64,000 nucleotides of DNA from Streptomyces spinosus (GTDB taxonomy: Bacteria > Actinomycetota > Actinomycetes > Streptomycetales > Streptomycetaceae), in the NCBI RefSeq assembly GCF_020400655.1, contig NZ_JAINRC010000006.1:1-64000 (forward strand). Reading direction: 5' to 3'. Below are positions 35,846-42,991 of the stretch, in pieces. Positions within the stretch are counted from its first letter, which is position 1, and every line of letters begins with the position of its first letter. The position numbers and the translations under genes are program-made. Under the pieces are notes generated by a model that was not told the origin of the DNA, did no database searches, and worked only from the letters and a program-made list of their open reading frames with translations.

Positions 35846-37078
35846 TCAGAGGACGCCTCCCGCCTCGTCGTGGAAGACCTCCGGCCAGTACCGGTAGTCG
35901 TCCGGGGCCGCGGCGGGGGCGCAGGCGACCGGGTCGACCGCGGCCGGCACCTCGATCATGGTGTCGGCGAGCTGGTGGTAGAAGTCCTCGGTGAACCCGT
36001 GCTCCTTGTCCAGGGCCTGTTCCCGCTGGTGCAGCCAGAGCGTGAGGGCGAGGGTGGAGACGTCGGCGTTGACCGGGACGACGTGGTCGGCGCCGAGTCC
36101 GGTGTGGAAGAGGGCACCGGTGCGGCCGTCGATCAGCAGGTCGAAGTCGTGGACCAGTCCACCGAGCACCACCAGGTGCTCGGCGTCCGGCGGCAGTTGT
36201 TCGCCGCCGTGCCACGGATGGGCGTGGCGGGGGTCGCTCCCCGACCGGGCCCAGTCCTCCGGAAGCGTGACCAGCGGTTCCGCCGGGGGGCCGTAGAACA
36301 TGAAGCCGTCGCGGGGCGGGCCCACTTCGGTCAGGAAACGGCGGGTCGGAGCGTGGCCGAGGGCCGGCGGCAGCTGGTCGTCGGTGAGCCGCACCATCCC
36401 CTCGGTGCCGAACACCCCGTCCAGCAGCCCTTCCGGCAGCTCCAGGGTCAGTCCGCGCCCGGGGCCGGCGATGAGGCCGAGCGGGCGTATCACCGCGGCG
36501 ATCCTCCAGAACGCCGGTATCGGCCGGGCCCAGCCGGAGCGCGGACCGGCCGGGCCCCAGCCGTCCTCACCCCACTCCTCCTCGGCGAACACCGAGGTCA
36601 GCAAGTGCTCCCCGGCCGCGACCGCCTCGGGGCCCGTCCTCCCGGCCAAGCCGGCGAACCTGCCCCGCAGCCCCCGGAAGTCGTCCACCGCGGTGAGGAA
36701 GCGGGCCGGCGCGCCGACCGACGGAGCCAGCGGGAACAGCTCCGCCCCGCCCGGCGACTCGGCGTAGAGCCACATGGTGAAGACGCGCCCGGTGACGGCG
36801 TCGAGGACGACCTCCTCGCCGTCCTCCCCGCCCTCCCCGACCAGACGGCCGATCAGCAGCAGTGCGGCGAGGTCCGGATCCAGCTCCGCCGGATCGCCGC
36901 CCAGCCCGGCCACATGGTCACGGACCGTCACGAGCGAGGGCCCGGTGAGCGGACGGAAGCCGATCAGACCGTGGCCGTCCAGCCGCTCCCCCGGAGCCAG
37001 GGCGCGGCGGGCCGGTTCGTGCACGATCGCCGGGTGCGGCGGGTGTTCCGGCATGACGACGCTGGTGTCGGACGACAT
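35846..37078 (-). CDS. SUKH-4-like protein with two similar halves
   Basis: 410 residues from the ATG at 37078 (GGGGGAG just upstream). Two segments look like repeats of one SUKH/SMI1-type module. Near 60-130: LLLIGRLV, VVLDAVTGRVFTM, VGAPARFLTAVDDF. Near 300-375: LVVLGGLV, LLIDGRTGALFHT, VPVNADVSTLALTLWL. The D-x-x-TG-x-(V/L)-F core is shared. SUKH proteins are a large superfamily best known as immunity partners of nuclease and other toxins. The gene is divergent from a protein ending in a PD-(D/E)XK nuclease domain across a perfect palindrome, so an immunity role is an attractive inference. No membrane segments. Confidence 0.65.
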   Translation of the reverse strand: MSSDTSVVMPEHPPHPAIVHEPARRALAPGERLDGHGLIGFRPLTGPSLVTVRDHVAGLGGDPAELDPDLAALLLIGRLVGEGGEDGEEVVLDAVTGRVFTMWLYAESPGGAELFPLAPSVGAPARFLTAVDDFRGLRGRFAGLAGRTGPEAVAAGEHLLTSVFAEEEWGEDGWGPAGPRSGWARPIPAFWRIAAVIRPLGLIAGPGRGLTLELPEGLLDGVFGTEGMVRLTDDQLPPALGHAPTRRFLTEVGPPRDGFMFYGPPAEPLVTLPEDWARSGSDPRHAHPWHGGEQLPPDAEHLVVLGGLVHDFDLLIDGRTGALFHTGLGADHVVPVNADVSTLALTLWLHQREQALDKEHGFTEDFYHQLADTMIEVPAAVDPVACAPAAAPDDYRYWPEVFHDEAGGVL

Positions 37079-37152
37079 GTCTCCCCCGTGTGCTGAGTTC
37101 GAGCGACTCCTCCACGGTAGGAGCCGCCACTGACAACGGCGGCCCACCGGAT

Positions 37153-37175
37153 GAGGCATATGCCTCTGACATACT
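37153..37175 (+). promoter_or_regulatory. palindrome and -10 box of the nuclease gene
   Basis: GAGGCATATGCCTC (37153-37166) is a perfect 14-bp palindrome in the 103-bp divergent gap. CATACT at 37170-37175 fits a -10 element (5 of 6 to TATACT) and lies six bases before the ATG at 37182, so transcription would start at the start codon (leaderless mRNA). Confidence 0.55.
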
Positions 37176-37181
37176 CCCGGC

Positions 37182-39506
37182 ATGTCGAGCCGAGATGCGA
37201 TCCAGTACGCCCCCGACGCCGGGCTGCTCGTGATCCCGGGCGATCCGGCCGAGGACCACGCCCTGGGGTTCGCGGTCTTCGACGACTCCGTCCCCGCCCT
37301 GCGCGCGTTCGTCCTGAGCCGGCTGCGGCGGGAGAGCGTCAGGCCGGCACCGCGCGAGGCGGGGTGCGACGCCGTCATACCCGTACGCGTGAGTCTCGTC
37401 CCCCGGCCCGACAACGACTACGACACGCGGGCCGTGTCCGTCGCCGCCCCGCCCGAGGACGGCGGGTCCGTCCTCGACCGGCACCTGGGCTACCTCTACG
37501 GCAGCGCGCTGGACGTCGCCGGTGAGAGCATCCGCAGGCTCACCGAGGAGACCGGCACGCCCGTCGGCTGCCACGGGTGGATCGAGCTCCACGACCTGGA
37601 GAGCGACAGCCGGTTCGACGAGGAGGAGTTCGACGACTTCGACGAGGACGACGCCGACGAGGACGAGCTCGACGACTTCCGCGGCGACGGCGGCGGCCGG
37701 CACGGCGGGGCCGCCGGCTCGGACTGGCGGCCCAGCCGCCGCGAGCCGGTGTCGTGGGCGGAGCAGAAGGCCCTCGGGTACGCGGTCGGTGCGGTACGGC
37801 TCCTGCTGCCCGGGCGGCACACCGTACGCGCCCTGGTGGAGGCGTGTCTGGCGGAGCACGACGCCGGCCCGGACGCCCGGCAGGAGACTCCGGCCGGTGT
37901 CGAGTGGGGCCTGCGCCGGGCGCTGGCCGAGCGGCTCGCCGTCCGGCTGCGGGCCGGTCTGAGCCACCGGGCCGCCGGCGGGGCCTGGGGACGGGAGACC
38001 GAGCGGGACCGCGCGCGGCGGCGCCGGGACGCCGGGGCACGGTCGCTCCTGGAGTCCTGGGAGACGTACCGGAACGCGGCGCACGGCCGGCGCGGCCTGC
38101 ACGCCGTCACCCGTTCCGTCTTCCACCACACCCGGACCCTCGTCCTGGACGAGTCCGGTGTGGAGGTCGGGCAGTACCACGAGCCGGACGGCCCGCTGAC
38201 CCTGGTCGACGAGCGACTGCGCGGCGAGGCGCTCGACGCGCTGCGCGCGCACGGGGTGGACGTGGACGCGCCCGGGGACCTGGCCGCTCTCGGCGGCTAC
38301 CCGGACGCGGTGGTCGTCGTGGACCGGGGCAGGTGGTCGGTCCGGCTCCCGCAACCGGGGCTGTCACGGGCCGCGCTTGCCGAAGCCGGCTGGTTCGACC
38401 CGGACTCCGGGACGCTCACCGTGTACGCGGCGCCGCTCGCCGAGGCGTTGACGGTGCTGCTGCGCCGGCACGGGGTGCGTCCACTGCTCGTGACGTGGGG
38501 GGCGCCGCCCGAGGAGGTGGAACGGCACAACGCCCGGGCCGCGTTCGCTCCGGGCACTGTCAGCCCGGTCAGCCGCTCCAGCCGGGTGACGGACGCGGTG
38601 CGGCGGCTGGTGCCGGAGCCCCACCGCCGCTGGCTGCACGCGAGGCCCGGCGGCGGGACGGCCACCGCGACGGCCGGCAGCACACTGCCGCCGCTCGCCG
38701 ACGACGCGGCGGAGAACCCGTACTACCGGCGCGCCCTGGAAGCGTTGTTCGGGGCCCCGGTGGACCTGGCGGAGCGCGGGCCGTGCCGGCTCTGCGGGCG
38801 CTCCGCCCAGTCGTCGCGTCCGGGGCTCTTCTACTGCCATGGGTGCTGTGCCCTCGCGAGGAACGGGGTGCTACGGGACACGGGCGAGGACGGCGCGTGG
38901 ACGGAGGCGGTCGTGTACGCGCTGCGCCGGCTCGCCGGGACCGAGTTCTCCGGGCCGCCGTCCCTGGCCCAACTCGACCGCGTCAGCGTCTCGTTCGAGT
39001 CTCCCGGCCTGGTCGACGAGGCGACGCTCTGCCGTTTCCTGGTGCCGCGCCCCGCCTCCACGCTGCTGGGCGCGCGGCCGGCGCGGCCTGCCCGCACCTG
39101 GACGGAGTGGCTGGGGCACGCGGGGCTCCTCACGGACGGGGTCCGTACGTCGATGGGTACGGTGACCAGGGCGACGGACGGGCACCTGTGCCGTTCCCTG
39201 TTCGAGCGGCACGTGGACGACTTCCTCCACCACTGGGGCGTGACCCACGAGCCGGAGCCCGCCTATCCGCGCCACCCGGAACTCAACACGACCGGTCTGC
39301 GGGCGGACTGGCGCCTGGCGGACGGCACGTTCGTCGAGGCGCTGGGCCTGCTGACGAGGGAGGCGTACGCGGCGAAGGTGACGCGCAAGCGGGAGCTGGC
39401 CCGCCGGCACGGCCTGCGTCTCGTCACGGTCACGGCGGAGGACCTGGACCGGCTCCCGGAGATCTTCGCGGCCTGGCTCCCGAACGGCACGGCCGCCGCC
39501 GGGTGA
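37182..39506 (+). CDS. HIRAN-like / acidic linker / zinc site / PD-(D/E)XK nuclease protein
   Basis: 774 residues; no named family recognised. Residues about 60-138 resemble a HIRAN domain (VSLVPRPDNDYDTRAVSV, then LGYLYGSALDVAG and GCHGWIEL). Residues 145-170 are a run of Asp/Glu (DEEEFDDFDEDDADEDELDD). Residues 190-500 are uncharacterised. A zinc site C535-x2-C538-x13-C552-x2-C555 follows. Residues 670-760 have the restriction-endonuclease-like order E675 (SLFERHVDDFL), D709 (LRADWRLADG), E719 (FVEALG), K732/K736, then LRLVTVTAEDL, as in the nuclease domain appended to some helicases. HIRAN binds DNA ends; the whole suggests a DNA-acting nuclease. The leaderless-type start and the divergent SUKH neighbour suggest a toxin, defence or repair role. 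Confidence 0.6.
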   Translation: MSSRDAIQYAPDAGLLVIPGDPAEDHALGFAVFDDSVPALRAFVLSRLRRESVRPAPREAGCDAVIPVRVSLVPRPDNDYDTRAVSVAAPPEDGGSVLDRHLGYLYGSALDVAGESIRRLTEETGTPVGCHGWIELHDLESDSRFDEEEFDDFDEDDADEDELDDFRGDGGGRHGGAAGSDWRPSRREPVSWAEQKALGYAVGAVRLLLPGRHTVRALVEACLAEHDAGPDARQETPAGVEWGLRRALAERLAVRLRAGLSHRAAGGAWGRETERDRARRRRDAGARSLLESWETYRNAAHGRRGLHAVTRSVFHHTRTLVLDESGVEVGQYHEPDGPLTLVDERLRGEALDALRAHGVDVDAPGDLAALGGYPDAVVVVDRGRWSVRLPQPGLSRAALAEAGWFDPDSGTLTVYAAPLAEALTVLLRRHGVRPLLVTWGAPPEEVERHNARAAFAPGTVSPVSRSSRVTDAVRRLVPEPHRRWLHARPGGGTATATAGSTLPPLADDAAENPYYRRALEALFGAPVDLAERGPCRLCGRSAQSSRPGLFYCHGCCALARNGVLRDTGEDGAWTEAVVYALRRLAGTEFSGPPSLAQLDRVSVSFESPGLVDEATLCRFLVPRPASTLLGARPARPARTWTEWLGHAGLLTDGVRTSMGTVTRATDGHLCRSLFERHVDDFLHHWGVTHEPEPAYPRHPELNTTGLRADWRLADGTFVEALGLLTREAYAAKVTRKRELARRHGLRLVTVTAEDLDRLPEIFAAWLPNGTAAAG

Positions 39507-39769
39507 CACGCTGCTCGCGTGCGGCGCCGCGCCTGGGCCGCCACCGTCGCCGCGGGGCCTGCCGCCACGGCCGGGTCCGCACCCCGGGGCGCCACGGGCG
39601 CACCTCGGGAACGCGGGGCCCTGCCGCCCTGGCGGACCGCGCCGACGCGGGGGTTCCAGGACGCACCGCGGGAGGCCGGGCCCGGATCGCGGGTGCCGGA
39701 CCAGGCGGGCCACGTCGCAGACACCGCGGACCCGCGGTGCCGCCGCCCGGCACCAGTTGCCGACGGCCC

Positions 39770-39890
39770 CCGGGCCGCCGGCGAGGGCCGGGATCGCGGG
39801 GCGCTCGTCGTACGCGTTGACGAGGTTGCCCTCGGTCTCCGTCGCGTACGCCTGCGCGAAGCTGTCGTAGTCGTTCGCCCGCGCGGGTCG
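39770..39890 (-). pseudogene. methyltransferase N-terminal fragment
   Basis: Minus-strand translation gives NDYDSFAQAYATETEGNL followed by VNAYDERPAIPALAG. This closely resembles the N-terminus of actinobacterial class I SAM-dependent methyltransferases just before the first SAM loop (usually ...LALAGDV then DAGCG). The sequence then loses all resemblance, with no start codon upstream and no GxGxG loop. It lies in an otherwise gene-free stretch 39507-39907. Read as a decayed remnant about 40 codons long. Confidence 0.5.
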
Positions 39891-39907
39891 GCGGACCGGG
39901 CGTGGAG

Positions 39908-40111
39908 TTACGCCGCCTCGGGTCGCGCGGCAGGCGTGCCCGGGGCGGACTCCTGCGCGTCGTCCGGCAGCCGGCTCTCGTCCTCCCCGAAGTCGGGAGC
40001 CTGGAAGGGGTTCGTCGCCGGAGGCGGCGATGCCGCGGCGGGGCGGCGGGGTTGCCCTTCCAGGGCGGAGAACAGCGACGTCGATTCGATGGGAGGTCTC
40101 TCTTTCGTCAC
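39908..40111 (-). CDS. possible small hypothetical protein
   Basis: 67 residues from a GTG at 40111, Pro/Ala-rich and acidic near the end (FGEDESRLPDDAQES), without domains. It begins directly after a strong hairpin (40112-40129) that fits a terminator of the upstream gene better than a leader, and no good ribosome-binding site is present. The N-terminus (TKERPPIESTSLFSALEGQ) looks protein-like. Doubtful gene. Confidence 0.3.
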   Translation of the reverse strand: MTKERPPIESTSLFSALEGQPRRPAAASPPPATNPFQAPDFGEDESRLPDDAQESAPGTPAARPEAA

Positions 40112-40129
40112 AGGTCCCCGAGGGGACCT
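40112..40129 (-). terminator. hairpin after the small beta-barrel-type gene
   Basis: AGGTCCCC-GA-GGGGACCT is a perfect 8-bp stem. It lies 28 bp past the stop of the gene at 40157-40378, in the right direction for a terminator, though without a T-tract (as is usual in Streptomyces). A loop of two bases is tight, so the stem may fray. Confidence 0.5.
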
Positions 40130-40156
40130 GGTGTGCCGTGACCGGGCACAGCGGTC

Positions 40157-40378
40157 CTACAGCTTGGTCATCTTGGCGTACGGGCTCAAGATCCGCAATT
40201 GCTCCGGGCCGAAGTCCACGAGCGCCGCGATGCCGTCCTCGACGCCGATCACCCGACCGAGGCCGTACACGTCGTGCGTGACCTGGTCACCGACGGCGAA
40301 GTGCTTGGGAGCACGTACGGCGGGGGCCTTGAAGGGGCTGGTGGGCAGATGACGCTTGGGCGCAGCAGGCTGGGTCAT
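40157..40378 (-). CDS. small CarD/Tudor-like basic protein
   Basis: 73 residues. A disordered basic N-terminus (MTQPAAPKRHLPTSPFKAP) is followed by a small beta domain FAVGDQVTHDVYGLGRVIGVEDGIAALVDFG. This is reminiscent of the N-terminal Tudor-like fold of CarD/TRCF RNA-polymerase-interaction proteins and of SH3-like modules. Widespread in Streptomyces as a hypothetical protein; function unknown. CATACT lies five bases before the ATG at 40378, so the mRNA is probably leaderless. Binding to nucleic acid or RNA polymerase is inference only. Confidence 0.75.
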   Translation of the reverse strand: MTQPAAPKRHLPTSPFKAPAVRAPKHFAVGDQVTHDVYGLGRVIGVEDGIAALVDFGPEQLRILSPYAKMTKL

Positions 40379-40493
40379 GCCTCAGTATGCGCCCCCGGGG
40401 CGCCCGTTCGCTGTGGCCGTGGGCACAGATCCAGACGGGAACACCGGCGCCACGCCCCTGACCTGCGGTTTTGAAATCACCGACCTGCGGATT

Positions 40494-41381
40494 TCAGATC
40501 CGGCGAGGCGAGATCGGGGGCATCTCCGCGAGCAACGACTCCGTTTCGGTCCACAGTTGCCGTTGGACGTCCGCACCGCGGCCGGGCTCGGGGCACCGCA
40601 ACGGCTCGGCGTCGCGTACGGAGAAGTAGCCGCCGGTGGTGTGCGCGAACGCCGGGTCGGTCGCCAGGCGGACGATGATCGCCGCGCCCTTGCGCGGGTC
40701 GCCGATCCTCAGGACGTCCAGGGCGCGCCGCAGCGCGGCGGAGCCGGGCAGGTCGCGGCCGAGACCGGTGGCGTTGAAGCCCGGGTCGCAGCAGTTCACC
40801 GTGACCTTCGTGGCGTCCAGGCGCCGGGCCAGTTCCCGCGTCCACATGATGGTCATCAGCTTGGTCCGGCCGTACCGGGCCATCGACTCGCGCCGCGTGT
40901 AGGGGGTGGTGTCCCGCAGGTCCGTGGCCGGCGTGATGCTCCCGGCCCGCCGGGAGGCCTCGGAGGCGACGTTGACGATCCGCGCCGGCGCGGAGGCCAG
41001 GAGCGTGTCCGTCAGCGCCTGGGTCAGGACGAACGGGCCGACGTGGTTGACGGCGGTCATCTCCGCGAGCCCCTCGGCCGTGACGCGCTGGGAGAAGGCG
41101 TGCAGGCCCGCGTTGTTGACCAGGACGTCCAGCCGCGCGTACCGCGCGGCGATCTCCCGGCCCGCCCGGCGGACCTGCGCGACGACTCCGAGGTCCGCGA
41201 GGAAGACGTCGGCGTGCGCGGCACCCCCGGTCGCTTCCGCCAGCTCGGCGAGCAGCGCTTCGGCCCTGTCCGGGGAGCGCGCCACGATGCCGAGGTCGTA
41301 GCCGCGGCGGGCGAGTTCCAGGGCGGTGATCCGGCCCAGGCCGGAGGTCGCGCCGGTGATCACAGCGATGGGACGGGTCAC
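40494..41381 (-). CDS. short-chain dehydrogenase/reductase (retinol-dehydrogenase-like)
   Basis: 295 residues from the GTG at 41381 (GGAG five bases upstream); an ATG at 41411 would run through the palindromic operator. SDR features: VITGATSGLGRITA near residue 8, LVNNAGLHAF near 87, catalytic Ser in NVASEAS near 140, YGRTKLMTIMW (YxxxK) near 165, and CCDPGFNATGLG near 195. The extended C-terminus and the ARSPDRAEALLAEL pattern match the light-dependent protochlorophyllide/retinol-reductase-like subgroup. Divergent from a MarR gene with a shared palindrome. Substrate unknown. Confidence 0.9.
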   Translation of the reverse strand: MTRPIAVITGATSGLGRITALELARRGYDLGIVARSPDRAEALLAELAEATGGAAHADVFLADLGVVAQVRRAGREIAARYARLDVLVNNAGLHAFSQRVTAEGLAEMTAVNHVGPFVLTQALTDTLLASAPARIVNVASEASRRAGSITPATDLRDTTPYTRRESMARYGRTKLMTIMWTRELARRLDATKVTVNCCDPGFNATGLGRDLPGSAALRRALDVLRIGDPRKGAAIIVRLATDPAFAHTTGGYFSVRDAEPLRCPEPGRGADVQRQLWTETESLLAEMPPISPRRI

Positions 41382-41395
41382 CGTGTCTCCATTCG

Positions 41396-41407
41396 TGAGG
41401 TACCTCA
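41396..41407. promoter_or_regulatory. MarR operator palindrome
   Basis: TGAGGTACCTCA, a perfect 12-bp palindrome, lies between the divergent SDR (start 41381) and MarR (start 41438) genes. Its position would block transcription in both directions. Confidence 0.6.
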
Positions 41408-41437
41408 TCAATGATGTGTGGGACGATACCCGACGTC

Positions 41438-41902
41438 ATGAGCAAGCACGAGACAGCGCCGCCCACCGGCCCCGACCCCGCGGACGTGGGTCTGCGGTTC
41501 CTGGGCGTCGCCCACGAGGTCCGGACAGCGGTCGACCACCACATGGCCGCGGCCGGCCTCTCCCTGGCCCGTACCAAGCTGCTGCGGCTCCTCGCCCGGC
41601 GCGGCGCTCTCCATCAGGCCGAACTCGCCGAGGCGCTCGGCCAGGCGCCCCGCTCCGTCACCCAGGCCGTCGAAGCCCTGGAACGCCTGCGGCTGGTCAC
41701 CCGGACCCCCGATCCCGTGGACCGGCGGCGCAAGACCGTCACGCTGACCGAGCAGGGTCAAGCGGCCCTCGCCGCCGGCGAGCAGGCGGGCACCCGGATA
41801 CTCCGGCGCATCTTCGGCGCCCTCGACGCCCGTCAGCTCAGACGCCTGGAGGAACTCCTCACGCACGCTGCCGAAGCCACCCGACAGAGCGACACCCGCT
41901 GA
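41438..41902 (+). CDS. MarR-family regulator
   Basis: 154 residues. Winged helix at about 45-110: LLRLLARRGALHQAELAEALGQAPRSVTQAVEALERLRLVTRTPDPVDRRRKTVTLTEQG, a textbook MarR core with the wing DRRRK. Flanking helices form the dimer interface. The ATG at 41438 is preceded by GATACC at 41425-41430, so the transcript may be leaderless; an in-frame ATG at 41411 would add nine residues. Divergent from the SDR gene, which it presumably represses together with itself through the palindrome at 41396. Confidence 0.9.
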   Translation: MSKHETAPPTGPDPADVGLRFLGVAHEVRTAVDHHMAAAGLSLARTKLLRLLARRGALHQAELAEALGQAPRSVTQAVEALERLRLVTRTPDPVDRRRKTVTLTEQGQAALAAGEQAGTRILRRIFGALDARQLRRLEELLTHAAEATRQSDTR

Positions 41903-41973
41903 CCTCTCGCCCCGGCACGTGGCCACCGTGCCCCCGTCGCGCACCACGTCACCGGTCCGGGGACTCCCCCGCC

Positions 41974-42425
41974 TCAGGACGGCGACGGGAGCGGCGGCGA
42001 CGGAGCCGGTGGGTCCCTGTCGAGGGCCGCCGCGCGCAGGGCGGCTGCCACGCGTGTGATCGGGTCCGCCGGCGGATGGGGCAGCCGCGCCGGAAGCACG
42101 CGCCGCTGTTCCTGGGGCCCGCCGCGCACCGGGAGGACGCGGACACCCGGTGCGCGGCGGCGAGGGCGGCCGGCACGGTGGTCAGCCCGCAGCCGGCGGC
42201 CACGCGGTGCAGCTCGGCGAGCCAGTCCCGCGCGGTGTGGGCGGTCTCCGGCCGCTCGTCCAGGCCCGGCCACACCCCCATGAGCCGGTCCTCGCCCGAG
42301 GCCCGAGGAGGACCCCGCGATCCAGCGTTGCCCGCGCAGGTCGCCCACGTCGACGAAGTCGCCGCGGGCCGGCGCATGGCCGGCGGGCACCACCAGGCAC
42401 AGCGCGCACCGGCGGGCTATCGCAC
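41974..42425 (-). pseudogene. decayed LysR-family effector domain
   Basis: Only the C-terminal half of a LysR regulator remains. Frame 1 reads ALCLVVPAGHAPARGDFV through RWIAGSSSG. A 7-bp tandem duplication GCCCGAG/GCCCGAG (42294-42307) shifts the frame, after which GEDRLMGVWPGLDERPETAH to CGLTTVPAALAAA continues in frame 2. A second indel near 42150 restores frame 1 for PGVRVLPVRGGPQEQRRV and the C-terminus. The DNA-binding domain is missing upstream of 42425. Not functional; recent enough that the amino-acid pattern is still clear. Confidence 0.75.
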
Positions 42426-42441
42426 TGGATGCACCTGCAGG

Positions 42442-42918
42442 TCAGCCCGTGGGCAGGCCGATCTGACGGCGTTCCAGCACGGAGCGGAGCTCCGAAAGGA
42501 CCTGGACGGTGGCCAGTCCTGACGGGCCGCCGAGGGCGCCTGCGGTCAGCTCGGCCAGCGTTTCGGTGAAGGTCGCCTCCGCCGCCTCGACGAGTTGCAC
42601 GCCGTCATCGGTCAGGTCCAGCAGTGACGAGCGACGATCCGATGGATTGGTTCGCCGTATGACCCATGCCTGCTTCTCCAGACGATCGATGCCCTTGCTG
42701 GTCGCACCGATCCCGATGGCGAACTCGGCGGCAAGGTCCGCCACCCGGGACCCAGGGTGGTCGCGCAGGAAGCGCAGGAATTCGAACTGCGAGGTGACGA
42801 TCCCGTGCCGCTCGCGAAGACGGTCGTTCAGCGCGTTGTAGAGGCGCGTCTCACAGCGAACGAGGTCGTCGAAGAAGCCCGGGAGGTCGACCCGGCCACC
42901 GCTTGACTTAGATGCCAT
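42442..42918 (-). CDS. MarR-family regulator
   Basis: 158 residues. Winged helix core at about 35-105: VTSQFEFLRFLRDHPGSRVADLAAEFAIGIGATSKGIDRLEKQAWVIRRTNPSDRRSSLLDLTDDG. The N-terminal helix carries ETRLYNALNDRLRERHG. The start ATG (42918) is itself inside a palindromic operator, so binding would directly cover the translation start region. Divergent from an HSL-type hydrolase; two near-identical operators lie between, implying joint repression. Codon use is a little less GC-biased than in neighbours (GCA, TCT, AAG, TCA at the start). Confidence 0.9.
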   Translation of the reverse strand: MASKSSGGRVDLPGFFDDLVRCETRLYNALNDRLRERHGIVTSQFEFLRFLRDHPGSRVADLAAEFAIGIGATSKGIDRLEKQAWVIRRTNPSDRRSSLLDLTDDGVQLVEAAEATFTETLAELTAGALGGPSGLATVQVLSELRSVLERRQIGLPTG

Positions 42919-42957
42919 GGCATATATCTTAACATCCATACAGATGCCTAGGCATAT
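42911..42957. promoter_or_regulatory. twin MarR operators
   Basis: GATGCCATGGCATAT (42911-42925) and GATGCCTAGGCATAT (42943-42957) share 13 of 15 bases; each has a perfect 12-bp palindrome ATGCC-WW-GGCAT at its core. They are 32 bp apart, about three helical turns. The first overlaps the marR start codon. Confidence 0.8.
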
Positions 42958-42991
42958 AGTTCCTCGGCATGCACTTGCGATGGAGGCGACA

